A DNA stretch of 33,676 nt, from positions 11,322-44,997 of the forward strand of contig JAFKFQ010000201.1 of the NCBI GenBank assembly GCA_017308215.1. The letters run 5' to 3'. Source of the stretch: a bacterium (GTDB lineage: Bacteria > Planctomycetota > Planctomycetia > Gemmatales > Gemmataceae). The position numbers and the translations under genes are program-made. Positions 15,198 through 23,310 of the stretch are shown in pieces (the stretch's first letter is position 1; every line of letters begins with the position of its first letter). Under the pieces are notes generated by a model. It was given only the letters and a program-made list of their open reading frames with translations, made no database searches and was not told the origin of the DNA.

Positions 15198-16065
15198 TCC
15201 AGTCGCGTGCCCGGGCGATCAGGTCTGCGGCCGCGTTGGCCGTTGGCGAGTCGGGGGCGAACTTCGCCCGGTCGCAGGCGGCGAGTACGTCTGCGATGGC
15301 GTCCACGCTGTCCGGCGGGGTGCCGTCCGGCCAGGGGGCGGCGGCCAGTTCCGCGGTGGTGAGCTGCGGCGCCGGCACGCCGAACCGCCGGGCGGCGTAG
15401 TCACGCAGCGCCGCCGCGACGCGCTCGACCGCCGGCCCGGGCGGCTGCCCCGCGGCCCGGTCGAGCTCGGCCCACGCCCGCACCGCCGGCGGCGGGGCCG
15501 GCGGCTTCGCCCACCGCCGCCGCACCAGCCCGACCACCACGCCCACGGCGAACACGGTTCCGAGCGCCGCCGCCAGCTTCCACCCGACCGGCTCCGGCGG
15601 CGGCGGCGGGACCGGCGGCAGCTCCTCGATCCCGCGGACCTCGACGCCCTCGAGCGTCGGGGTCGTGGCCGTCGTCTTCACCTCGGCCTTGACCGCCGGG
15701 AACGCCACGTCCTGCGCGACCGCGTCGCCGCCGGCGCGCACCTTGATCGGGTCGAACCCGAGCGGCACCTCCTTGCCCGGCAGGAACGGCGCGAGGCGGT
15801 AGGTCTGCGTCCACCGCTCGCGGCCGCCGTCGAGCGGCGCGACCGCGGGCGGCGACGGCTGATAAATCCTCCACGCCAGCCGGCTGGAGGCGTCGAGGAG
15901 GAGTTCGGGCCGTTCCGGGAGCTCGACGCGCAGCGGCGCCGGCCCCTCGACCGTGAGCGTGAGGCGGGCGGTGTCCGAGAGCCAGACCACGTCCGGCGCG
16001 ACGGCCGCCTGGGGCACGACGCCGGCCGGCTGGGCGAGCAGGAACGGGAGGACGAGTGCGGTCAT
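15166..16065 (-). CDS. BatD-like membrane protein
   Basis: The 299-residue protein has a short N-terminal signal-like segment (MTALVLPFLLAQPAG), a beta-sandwich-like region (30-130, DTARLTLTVEGPAPLRVELP), a proline run (150-159), one transmembrane helix (162-181, WKLAAALGTVFAVGVVVGLV) and a cytoplasmic helical tail. The tail text LRDYAARRFGVPAPQLTTAEL is typical of BatD/DUF4381 proteins that sit with MoxR and DUF58 genes. These modules are thought to act at the envelope as chaperone-like complexes. The ATG at 16065 overlaps the stop of the acetyltransferase gene (ATGA), showing translational coupling. The usual MoxR ATPase and separate VWA genes are not in the window. Confidence 0.75.
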   Translation of the reverse strand: MTALVLPFLLAQPAGVVPQAAVAPDVVWLSDTARLTLTVEGPAPLRVELPERPELLLDASSRLAWRIYQPSPPAVAPLDGGRERWTQTYRLAPFLPGKEVPLGFDPIKVRAGGDAVAQDVAFPAVKAEVKTTATTPTLEGVEVRGIEELPPVPPPPPEPVGWKLAAALGTVFAVGVVVGLVRRRWAKPPAPPPAVRAWAELDRAAGQPPGPAVERVAAALRDYAARRFGVPAPQLTTAELAAAPWPDGTPPDSVDAIADVLAACDRAKFAPDSPTANAAADLIARARDWITAAEARAAP

Positions 16066-16649
16066 GGCGGCACCGGGGCGAGGCGGGCGAGGAGGCCGGC
16101 GCGGACGGCGGGCCACTCCGCGGCGACGATGCTGAAGACGACCGTGTCGCGGACCCGCCCGCCCTGCGCCAGCATGTGTGCCCGCAGCACGCCCTCGCGC
16201 GCGGCGCCGAGTTTGGCGATGGCCGCCTGCGAGCGGAGGTTGAGCGCGTCGGTGACGAGCGCGACGCGGTTCACGCCGATCACTTCAAAGGCCCAGGCCA
16301 GAAGGAGGAACTTGCACGCCGGGTTCACGGACGTACCCCACGCGGCAGGGCGGTACCACGTCGAACCGATCTCCAGCCGTGGGTGGCCGGTGCCGAGGTC
16401 GAGGTAGCTGGTGCTGCCAAGCACTTCCCCGTCGGCCCAGCGGACGACGAAGGCGAACCGCCGCCCGGCCGCCGTCTCGGCCAGGGCAGCGTCGAACCAC
16501 GGGTCGAACCCGGCCCCGTCCGCCCGGGTGAGGGTGAACTCCCAGATGCGAGGGTCATCGGCCGCGGCGGCGCGGAGCGACTCGCGGTGCCCCTCGGCCA
16601 GCGGCACGAGCGCGACGCCGTGGCCCGTCAGCGGCGGAACGGTCGGCAT
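16062..16649 (-). CDS. GNAT N-acetyltransferase, RimJ/RimL type
   Basis: The 195-residue protein is a GCN5-related acetyltransferase using acetyl-CoA. It shows the RimL-like order: RADGAGFDPWFDAALAE, VLGSTSYLD, LEIGSTWYRPAAWGTSVNPA (the CoA-site region), VIGVNRVALVTDALNLRSQA and AIAKLGAAREGVLRAH. This subfamily acetylates protein N-termini or small amines; the target is unknown. It is embedded between the DUF58 gene (shares a base as TGATG at 16649) and the BatD-like gene (ATGA at 16062-16065), so all three are made from one transcript. Such an insertion in a DUF58/BatD module suggests, but does not prove, a functional link. Confidence 0.88.
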   Translation of the reverse strand: MPTVPPLTGHGVALVPLAEGHRESLRAAAADDPRIWEFTLTRADGAGFDPWFDAALAETAAGRRFAFVVRWADGEVLGSTSYLDLGTGHPRLEIGSTWYRPAAWGTSVNPACKFLLLAWAFEVIGVNRVALVTDALNLRSQAAIAKLGAAREGVLRAHMLAQGGRVRDTVVFSIVAAEWPAVRAGLLARLAPVPP

Positions 16650-17536
16650 CAGTGTCCCCCGCGGCGTCGGCGGTCGCGGGCGCGGAAGAACCCCAACAGC
16701 GCGTCGAAGTGGCGGCCGTCGGTGCCGGCCTCGATCACGTCGGCGCCGGCCCCGCGGGCGAGCTTCAGGAACGCCGCGTCCCGCGCCGCCGCCCGCGCCG
16801 CGAACCCCTCGCGGAAGCGGCGGTTCCCCGAGTCGATCACGAGCTGCCGCCCCGTCTCGGCGTCCTCGAGCCGCACCAGCCCGGCCGCCGGCCACACCCG
16901 CTCGCGCGGGTCGGACGTGCGCACCGCGACGAGGTCGTGCTTGCGGGACGTGCGGCGGAAGGCCCGCTCGTACCCGCCGCCGAGGAAGTCGCTGAGCAGG
17001 AACACGACCGCCCGCCGCCGCTGCACCTTGTTCACGAAGTCGAGCGCGGCGGCGAGGTCCGTCCCCTTGTGCTCGGGCTCGAACGCCAGGATGTCGCGCA
17101 GGAGGCGGAGCACGTGCCGCGGCCCCTTGTCCGGGCGGACGAAGCGTTCGACCTGGGTGCTGAACGCGACCAGCCCGACGCGGTCGTTGTTCCCCGCGGC
17201 GGCGAGCGACAGCAGCGCGGCGAGCTCGGCGGCGGCGGCGCGCTTGGTCGTCGGCCCGGTCCCGAACCGCTGGCTGCCGGACACGTCCACGACGAGCAGG
17301 AGCGTGAGCTCGCGCTCCTCGACGAACCGCTTGATGAACGGCTGGCCGGTGCGGGCGGTGACGTTCCAGTCGATGGTCCGCACGTCGTCGCCGGGCTGGT
17401 ACGCGCGGACCTCCTCGAACGACAGCCCGGCCCCCTTGAACGCGGAGCGGTACTCGCCGCCGAGGACGGTCTGGACGGCCCGCCGCGCCCGCAGGTGGAG
17501 CCGTCGGACCTGGCGGAGCACGTCGGCCGGGAGCAT
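16649..17536 (-). CDS. DUF58 protein with VWA-like fold
   Basis: The 295-residue protein carries the DUF58 hallmark RAYQPGDDVRTIDWNVTAR (44-62) and a von Willebrand A-like metal site DVSGS (84-88). It continues with the VWA core (VGLVAFSTQVERF) and RRRAVVFLLSDFL. No membrane segment is seen, so it is cytoplasmic. In other bacteria DUF58 proteins act with MoxR AAA+ ATPases and Bat proteins in envelope or metal-insertion complexes. It is the first gene of an overlapping three-gene operon (DUF58, GNAT, BatD-like). The intergenic region of 71 bp to the divergent Uma2 gene must hold both promoters. No strong ribosome site precedes ATG 17536. Confidence 0.88.
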   Translation of the reverse strand: MLPADVLRQVRRLHLRARRAVQTVLGGEYRSAFKGAGLSFEEVRAYQPGDDVRTIDWNVTARTGQPFIKRFVEERELTLLLVVDVSGSQRFGTGPTTKRAAAAELAALLSLAAAGNNDRVGLVAFSTQVERFVRPDKGPRHVLRLLRDILAFEPEHKGTDLAAALDFVNKVQRRRAVVFLLSDFLGGGYERAFRRTSRKHDLVAVRTSDPRERVWPAAGLVRLEDAETGRQLVIDSGNRRFREGFAARAAARDAAFLKLARGAGADVIEAGTDGRHFDALLGFFRARDRRRRGGH

Positions 17537-17607
17537 GGGGCGCCGGGGTTGGACCGCGGAGCGGGGTGGGGGTATGGTAGCAGAACACCCCGAACGAGGC
17601 GTCCGCC

Positions 17608-18261
17608 ATGAGCCCCGTGGAACCCCCGCCGCGGTTCGCCAACCTCGCCGAGTTGCTCGACGACCTGGGCGGCGTCGCGCCGGACCGCGTGTGCTACGAC
17701 CCGCCGCCCGGCCGGGCGACGAAGGCCGACCTGATCCGCCTCCACGAGGTCAAGCTGTACGAGCTGGTCGACGGCACCCTGGTGGAGAAGCCGATGGGCC
17801 GCCCAGAGTCGTACCTGGCGTTCGAGCTCGGGCGGGTGCTCGGCAACTTCGTGCACGCCCACGACCTCGGGTTCGTGACCGGGGCCGACGACCTGATCGA
17901 GGTGCGTCCCGACATCGTGCGCGGGCCGGACGTGAGCTTCACGTCCTGGCTCAAGCGGCCGGACCGGACGGTCGGCTCCGAGGCGATTGCCCAGGAAATC
18001 CCGGACCTCGCGGTCGAGGTGCTGAGCCGGTCGAACACCCCGAAGGAGATCGCCCGGAAGCTCGGTGAGTACTTCCGCGGCGGGGTGCGGGTGGTGTGGG
18101 TCATCGACCACCGCCGCCGCGCCGCCGACGTGTACACCGCCCCGGGCGCGAAGGTGACGGTCGCCGCCGCCGGCGCGCTCGACGGCGGGGATGTGCTGCC
18201 GGGCTTCCGCCTGCCGCTCGCCGAACTGTTCGCCAAGTTCCCGGCCGACCCGGGCCAGTAA
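17608..18261 (+). CDS. Uma2-family (DUF820) PD-(D/E)XK-fold protein
   Basis: The 217-residue protein belongs to the Uma2 family, very abundant in planctomycetes and cyanobacteria. Family features seen are [20 protein letters not shown], the nuclease-like acidic positions in RGPDVSF (D108) and VEVLS (E137), and [20 protein letters not shown]. The fold is that of restriction-type endonucleases, but a cellular role is not established. The start ATG 17608 has GAGG eight bases upstream. It stands 22 bp before the sigma-54 activator gene and may be co-transcribed with it. No transposon or toxin-antitoxin partner is adjacent. Confidence 0.88.
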   Translation: MSPVEPPPRFANLAELLDDLGGVAPDRVCYDPPPGRATKADLIRLHEVKLYELVDGTLVEKPMGRPESYLAFELGRVLGNFVHAHDLGFVTGADDLIEVRPDIVRGPDVSFTSWLKRPDRTVGSEAIAQEIPDLAVEVLSRSNTPKEIARKLGEYFRGGVRVVWVIDHRRRAADVYTAPGAKVTVAAAGALDGGDVLPGFRLPLAELFAKFPADPGQ

Positions 18262-18283
18262 CGCCCCACCCCACGGGTTCCGC

Positions 18284-19900
18284 ATGCCCCCCACCGCCGC
18301 CGGGTTCGTCCGGTCGCCGGCCGACCAGCGGCCCGCCGCCCTCCTCGCCGTCGCCCAGGCGGTCGCCGCCCACGCCGACCTCCGCGACCTCCTCCGCGAC
18401 CTCGCCGCCGCGCTCCGCGACCACCTCCCGCCCGGCTACGTCAGCTTCGCCCTCACCGACCCCGACACCCGCTCCGCCCGCCTCGGGTTCCTCGAACCCG
18501 TCGGCGGCGCGGCGCCCCCCGCCGCCGCCGACACCCCCACCGAACTCCCCGCCGGCGAGTCGCCCACCGCCGTCGTCTGGGACCGCCAGGAACCGCTCTG
18601 GCTCGACCCCGCCCACCCCGACGGGCGCTTCCCGGTGCTCCGCGCCGCGTTCGCCCGCCAGGGGGTGAAGGCGGCGTGCTTCGTCCCGCTCACCACCCCG
18701 CGCCGCCGCCTCGGGGCGATGGGGTTCACGAGCTACGAGCCCGTCGCCGCCGCCCCCGGCGACGTCGATTTCTCCGTCCAGGTCGGGCGCCTCGTGGCGC
18801 TCGCGGTGGAAGCGGCGCTGACGCGCCAGGAGTTGCAGAAGGCCAACGCCCGGCTCGCGGCCGAGAAGCGCTACCTCGAAGAGGAGATCCGCACCGAGCG
18901 GCGGACCGACGAGATCGTCGGCGGCGGGGCGGCGCTGAAGAAGGTGCTGGAGCAGGTCGAGGTCGTCGCGCCGACCGACTCGACGGTCCTGATCACCGGC
19001 GAGACGGGGACGGGGAAGGAGCTCATCGCCCGCGCCGTCCACCGGCTCAGCGGGCGGCGCGACCGGACGTTCGTAAAGGTGAACTGCGCCGCCATCCCGA
19101 CCGGTCTCCTGGAGAGCGAACTGTTCGGCCACGAGAAGGGCGCGTTCACCGGCGCCGTCGAGCGGCGCGTCGGGCGGTTCGAGCTCGCCGACGGCGGCAC
19201 GCTGTTCCTGGACGAAGTCGGTGACATCCCGCCGGAGCTTCAGCCGAAGCTCTTGCGCGTGCTCCAGGAGCGCGAGTTCGAGCGGCTCGGCAGCGGCAAG
19301 ACGATCCGCGTGAACGTACGGCTGGTGGCGGCGACGCACCGGAACCTGTCGAAGCTGGTCGCCGAGGGGAAGTTCCGGCCGGACCTGTTCTACCGGCTCC
19401 ACGTCTTCCCGGTCGCGCTGCCGCCGCTGCGCGACCGGCCGGAGGACGTCCCGGAGCTGGTGCGGCACTTCGTGGACGTGTTCGCCCGCCGGCTCGGCCG
19501 CGTCTACGACCCGCTCCCGGAGGCGACGCTGGCGGCGCTGCGGGCGTACCCGTGGCCCGGGAACATCCGCGAACTCCAGCACCTGATCGAGCGGGCGGTG
19601 ATCCTGTCGGCCGGGCCGGAGTTGCGAGTCCCGCTCGCGGAACTGGTCGCGCCGCCCGACGCACTCGCGCCCCCTCCGTCCCCCCCGCCACTGTCCCCGA
19701 CCGTACCGCGGGAGCCGACGCTGCGCGAGGCCGAGCGCGACCTGATCGCCCGGACGCTCGCCGCGTGCGGCGGGGTGGTCGGCGGGCCGAAGGGGGCGGC
19801 GGCGCGGCTCGGGCTCAAGCGGACGACGCTCATCTCGCGGATGCGTAAACTCGGCCTCAGCAAGCCGGAGGCGGGCGTCGAACATTCAACAGATTCGTGA
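18284..19900 (+). CDS. Sigma-54-dependent activator with GAF, AAA+ and Fis-type HTH domains
   Basis: The 538-residue protein is an enhancer-binding protein that remodels RNA polymerase-sigma-54 using ATP. Residues about 15-180 form a GAF-type sensor. The AAA+ domain has Walker A GETGTGKE (239-246), the sigma-54 contact loop GAFTGA (286-291), Walker B LFLDE (307-311) and the sensor text [23 protein letters not shown] and [10 protein letters not shown]. After a Pro-rich linker (460-478) the Fis-like HTH (about 495-525, [20 protein letters not shown]) binds DNA. There is no receiver domain, so control is by ligand or protein binding at the GAF domain, as in FhlA/NifA-like proteins. The next gene, a DUF1559 protein, has a -24/-12-like sequence upstream and is the obvious candidate target. 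Confidence 0.92.
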   Translation: MPPTAAGFVRSPADQRPAALLAVAQAVAAHADLRDLLRDLAAALRDHLPPGYVSFALTDPDTRSARLGFLEPVGGAAPPAAADTPTELPAGESPTAVVWDRQEPLWLDPAHPDGRFPVLRAAFARQGVKAACFVPLTTPRRRLGAMGFTSYEPVAAAPGDVDFSVQVGRLVALAVEAALTRQELQKANARLAAEKRYLEEEIRTERRTDEIVGGGAALKKVLEQVEVVAPTDSTVLITGETGTGKELIARAVHRLSGRRDRTFVKVNCAAIPTGLLESELFGHEKGAFTGAVERRVGRFELADGGTLFLDEVGDIPPELQPKLLRVLQEREFERLGSGKTIRVNVRLVAATHRNLSKLVAEGKFRPDLFYRLHVFPVALPPLRDRPEDVPELVRHFVDVFARRLGRVYDPLPEATLAALRAYPWPGNIRELQHLIERAVILSAGPELRVPLAELVAPPDALAPPPSPPPLSPTVPREPTLREAERDLIARTLAACGGVVGGPKGAAARLGLKRTTLISRMRKLGLSKPEAGVEHSTDS

Positions 19901-20176
19901 CACCTCGTCGAAATATTGACACGCTTTCGACACAGACCGATTGCTCCGCCCAGTGGCAGAATTTTCTCCACGTGTCACTACAGCCTAGGTCCGGTGTGAA
20001 TTGGCTGTTGGAACGAAGTGTTTCTGCGGAAGCCTTGTCGCCTTGGTCACGTCCGCCGGCGGCTTCACGTCGGTCGTACGCCCGGAATCGGTAGTGGTTG
20101 AGTTTCGCCACGTTCGGTGGTCGGCTTCTTCCCACCTCCCACACCTCTTCCTCACACGCGCAGGGCGGCTCGTGGT

Positions 20177-20192
20177 TGGTATGGCACGTGCT
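20177..20192 (+). promoter_or_regulatory. Candidate sigma-54 (-24/-12) promoter upstream of DUF1559 gene 1
   Basis: TGGTATGGCACGTGCT has GG (-24) and GC (-12) separated by ten bases, and fits 9 of 12 informative positions of the sigma-54 consensus TGGCACG-N4-TTGCA. It lies 47 bp before the GTG start at 20239, at a plausible leader length. The 338-bp gap 19901-20238 shows no gene; besides this site it has a TTGACA at 19916-19921 without a good -10 partner, and an AT-richer stretch after the activator stop. Confidence 0.4.
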
Positions 20193-20238
20193 GGGAGTGA
20201 ATTCGGCTCACGTCTTCTTAATTCCAGTGAGGTGTCCT

Positions 20239-21237
20239 GTGTCGCACCACGTCGGCGGCCGCGGCCGAGTCGGGTTCACGCTGATCGAGCTGCTGGTCGT
20301 GATCGCCATCATCGCCATCCTGATTGGGCTCCTCCTCCCCGCGGTTCAAAAGGTCCGCGAGGCCGCCGCCCGCGCCAAGTGTACCAACAACCTCAAGCAG
20401 TTGGGCCTGGCCGTACATAACTACGAAAGCACGAACAACAAGTTCCCGCCCGCACAACTCCACCCCCGCATCGTGACCGTTCAACTCATCGTGCTCCCGT
20501 ACCTCGAGCAGGCGGCCCTCCAGGGGCTGGCACGACTCGATCTGGGGACGAATAACAACCTGAACGGTGACAACAGCGCCAACGGGCTCGCCTGCAAGAA
20601 CCAGATCGTCCCGGTGTTCCAGTGCCCCTCCGAGACGTCATCCCTGCTCTCGGGGTCGAACGGGACGTCGAACTACTTCGGCAGTGGCGGGCTGGTGACG
20701 GATTCCTCCAGCGGGGCGACCGGTGGCGCGTTCTCCATGTACAAGCCCACCCCGTTCCCTTCGACGGGGGTGACGGTGGAAGGCTGGACGGCCCGCATGG
20801 CCGACTTCCAGGACGGGACGAGTAACACCGCGCTGTTCTCGGAGATCCGGCGGACGGCCTCCACCACCTACGGCGACGCGAACATCCTCAACGTCCAGCA
20901 GTCCACCTCCTGGAACGACCTCGACCCGACGGCCATCGCCGCCTGCACCAGCACGACGTCGAACTTCGCGAGCTACCTGGGGAACCAGTACTGGCGTGGC
21001 GGCGTCGTGTGGACGTCTCTCTACAACCACACGCTCCCGCCCAACAGCAAGGTGCGCGGGAATTGTACCGACGGCAGCCTGTTCAAAGGTCACATTCCGG
21101 CCCGCAGCTACCACACCGGCGGGGTGAACGTCGTGGCCTGCGACGGGTCGGTCCGGTTCGCCCGGGACTCGGTCGACGCGACCGCCTGGCGGGCGTTCGG
21201 CACCCGCGCGGGCGGTGAGACGATCGGTCTCGACTAG
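20239..21237 (+). CDS. DUF1559 pseudopilin-like protein 1
   Basis: The 332-residue protein begins with a type IV prepilin-type leader and a [12 protein letters not shown] cleavage site (Glu five residues after the cut), followed by the DUF1559 block [20 protein letters not shown]. The rest is a secreted globular domain with FQCPSE, a [13 protein letters not shown] loop, and the C-terminal [19 protein letters not shown] motif. The family is massively expanded in planctomycetes and assumed to be surface or pseudopilus subunits; the exact role is unknown. The start is GTG 20239, with GAGG six bases upstream; a longer reading adds a non-conserved stretch. It is followed by a strong hairpin and a lipoprotein gene. 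Confidence 0.88.
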   Translation: MSHHVGGRGRVGFTLIELLVVIAIIAILIGLLLPAVQKVREAAARAKCTNNLKQLGLAVHNYESTNNKFPPAQLHPRIVTVQLIVLPYLEQAALQGLARLDLGTNNNLNGDNSANGLACKNQIVPVFQCPSETSSLLSGSNGTSNYFGSGGLVTDSSSGATGGAFSMYKPTPFPSTGVTVEGWTARMADFQDGTSNTALFSEIRRTASTTYGDANILNVQQSTSWNDLDPTAIAACTSTTSNFASYLGNQYWRGGVVWTSLYNHTLPPNSKVRGNCTDGSLFKGHIPARSYHTGGVNVVACDGSVRFARDSVDATAWRAFGTRAGGETIGLD

Positions 21238-21328
21238 TGGTGCACAGCGGCGAAGAACGGCACACGGAGTGTGCCTGCTACTTTGGCGGTGCTACCTCAG
21301 CTGCAACGCACCACAAACGCCCGCGGGC

Positions 21329-21362
21329 GGAGCCGGACGGCCCACCCGGGCCGTCCGGCTCC
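21329..21362 (+). terminator. Strong hairpin after DUF1559 gene 1
   Basis: GGAGCCGGACGGCCC (21329-21343) and GGGCCGTCCGGCTCC (21348-21362) form a perfect 15-bp stem with a 4-base loop, 92 bp after the stop. Only a weak T-rich tail (GTTCATT) follows. It may terminate, or protect the mRNA 3' end, between the DUF1559 gene and the lipoprotein gene. Confidence 0.5.
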
Positions 21363-21413
21363 GTTCATTCGTCGCCCCCCGATTCGCCTATTGCCTCCCC
21401 GAAAGTCAACACC

Positions 21414-21824
21414 ATGACATACCGACTGATCGTGAGCACGTGGCTATTCGTTCCTCTCTCGGTCCTGGTGGGGTGCGGGAAGTCTGAACCGAGTTCCCCC
21501 CCGGTCACCGGAAACGAGGTGATGACGGAAATCCACAGCATGTACCAGGGGTACACGAGGGACCACAAGAAGGCCCCGCGGAAGCTGTCCGACTTCGATC
21601 ACCCCTACGAACCGGGTGCGGTGAACGGCTACGCCGCCCTCCGCGACGGTGCGTGCGTGATGTACTGGGGCGGGAGCCTGCCGGGGCCGAACGCGGGATC
21701 GACGGTCCTCGCGTATGAAAAGTCCGTGCCCGAAAAGGGGGGGCTGGCGCTCTTCCAGAACGGGACGGTCAAGCAGGTAACGGCCGACGAGTTCAAGGCC
21801 GCCCCGAAGGCGGGCGGCAAGTAA
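21414..21824 (+). CDS. Small lipoprotein downstream of DUF1559 gene 1
   Basis: The 136-residue product has a lipoprotein signal with lipobox LVGC (Cys 21), so it should be anchored in a membrane. The mature part (EVMTEIHSMYQGYTRDHKKA, then KLSDFDHPYEPGAVNGYAAL) and the end GLALFQNGTVKQVTADEF resemble planctomycete proteins found near DUF1559 genes. I know no defined function. The ATG is 51 bp after a strong hairpin, so it may have its own promoter or depend on read-through. It converges on the GHL10 gene with five bases between stops. Its first residues (MTYRL) match those of the lipoprotein at 29198. Confidence 0.75.
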   Translation: MTYRLIVSTWLFVPLSVLVGCGKSEPSSPPVTGNEVMTEIHSMYQGYTRDHKKAPRKLSDFDHPYEPGAVNGYAALRDGACVMYWGGSLPGPNAGSTVLAYEKSVPEKGGLALFQNGTVKQVTADEFKAAPKAGGK

Positions 21825-21829
21825 GTCCG

Positions 21830-23281
21830 TTACGGCCGCACTTCGACCGCCGGGCTCAGCCGCCCGGCGCGGTCCTGCACGCTCACCAGCACCCGCCCGG
21901 CCGCCGGCCGCGGCAGGACCACCTCCCGCCCCGCCGCCGTCACGCTCGTCGCCCAGCGGCCGTCGGCCTCGCTCCGCACCACGACGAACCGCGCCGCCGC
22001 CCCGGGCGTCACGACCAGCTTCCCGCCGGCCGCGGCCACGCGCGGCGCCGCCAGCGGCTCCTTCGACGCCGCCCACGGCGTCTCCGGCACCAGCGCCGGC
22101 TCGGCGTACACGCGCTTCAGCTCGTCGGCGATGCCGCCGGTGTTCTTCATCAGCGCCTTCATGCTGAAGTGGACGGCGCCGTTCGCCCCGGTCTCGCGCG
22201 TCAGCGCGATCTGGTCGGCGACCTCCTTCGCCGGCCAGCCCTTCGCGGCGCCGGTCACCCGGCTGGTGTACAGGCCCGGCCACAGGTGCCGCTTCTTCGT
22301 GTTCTCGGCCGCCCACCAGGTCAGGAGCTTCGGGAAACTCTGCTTCTCCTGGGCGATCGGCCAGTAGAGCTGCGGGGTCCAGTAGTCGACCCAGCCCTCG
22401 TTGAACCAGAGCTTGGCGTCGGCGTAGAGCTCGGCGTACTGGTCGAGGCCGGCGATGCCCGGCGGGTTGTTCGGCCGCCAGATGCCGAACGGGCTGATGC
22501 CGACCTGCACCGTCGGCTTGGTCTTCTTGACGCCCTCGTACATCCGGCGGACGAACGTGTTCACCGCGTCGCGCCGCCAGTCGTCGCGCGCCAGCTTCCC
22601 GCCGGCTTTCTGGTACGCCGCCCACGTCTCGTCGTCGGGGAACGCGATGAGCTTCCCGCCGGCGTCCTTCTCCTTGTACGGGTAGAAGTAGTCGTCGATG
22701 TGAACGCCATCCACGTCGTACCGCTTCACCACGTCGAGGATCACGTCGAGCGAGCGCTGCTGAACTTCGGCGTGGGTGGGGATCATCCAGTGGTGCGTGC
22801 CGTACTTCGGCGCCAGGTCGGGTCGAGCGTTCGTCACGTGTGTCGGCGGGGCGACGGACTTGGCGGACGGGTGACGCGCCCGGTAGGGGTTGAACCAGGT
22901 GTGGAGCTCCAACCCGCGGGCGTGCGCCTCGGCCACCGCGAACGCCAGCGGGTCGTAGCCGGGGTCCTTCCCGATCTCGCCGGTCAGGTACTCGGACCAC
23001 GGCTCCAGGTCGCTCTGGTACAGCGCGTCGGCCATCGGCCGAACCTGGAAGATGACCGCATTCAGCTTCAGTTCCGCCGCTTTGTCGAGGATGGCGACGA
23101 GTTCGGCCCGCTGCGCCGCGGCGGGGAGGCCGGGCTTGCTCGGCCAGTCGATGTTGGCGACGGTGGCGACCCACACGCCGCGGAACTCGCGCTTCAGCGG
23201 CGGCGGGACGACGGGCTGCGTGCCGGCGGCCGGGAGCGCGACCAGGGCGGCGACCGCCGCCGCGGCGAGGAGGCGTGGCAT
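21830..23281 (-). CDS. GHL10-family glycoside hydrolase (DUF187; YngK/DigH-like)
   Basis: The 483-residue protein begins with a signal peptide (MPRLLAAAAVAALVALPAAG), so it acts outside the cytoplasm. The GHL10 TIM barrel starts at REFRGVWVATVANIDWPSKP, with LKLNAVIFQVRPMADALY, LELHTWFNPYR, the acidic catalytic strand VDGVHIDDYFYPY (D196, D197) and VDYWTPQLYWP. E. coli DigH of this family cuts peptidoglycan glycan strands stripped of peptides. A C-terminal beta domain (about 395-483) may bind glycan. It is 29 bp after the MurQ-kinase stop on the same strand, so it is probably co-transcribed and would release MurNAc/GlcNAc units for the cytoplasmic steps encoded upstream. Substrate is inferred from family and context. 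Confidence 0.88.
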   Translation of the reverse strand: MPRLLAAAAVAALVALPAAGTQPVVPPPLKREFRGVWVATVANIDWPSKPGLPAAAQRAELVAILDKAAELKLNAVIFQVRPMADALYQSDLEPWSEYLTGEIGKDPGYDPLAFAVAEAHARGLELHTWFNPYRARHPSAKSVAPPTHVTNARPDLAPKYGTHHWMIPTHAEVQQRSLDVILDVVKRYDVDGVHIDDYFYPYKEKDAGGKLIAFPDDETWAAYQKAGGKLARDDWRRDAVNTFVRRMYEGVKKTKPTVQVGISPFGIWRPNNPPGIAGLDQYAELYADAKLWFNEGWVDYWTPQLYWPIAQEKQSFPKLLTWWAAENTKKRHLWPGLYTSRVTGAAKGWPAKEVADQIALTRETGANGAVHFSMKALMKNTGGIADELKRVYAEPALVPETPWAASKEPLAAPRVAAAGGKLVVTPGAAARFVVVRSEADGRWATSVTAAGREVVLPRPAAGRVLVSVQDRAGRLSPAVEVRP

Positions 23282-23310
23282 GGCGTGAAGTCTCGGTGAA
23301 ATCCGGCGAG

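Noticed and set aside
17608..18261. Uma2 protein as a defence or restriction endonuclease
   Set aside because: The family is large and uncharacterised, and there is no partner methylase, toxin-antitoxin mate or defence gene nearby.
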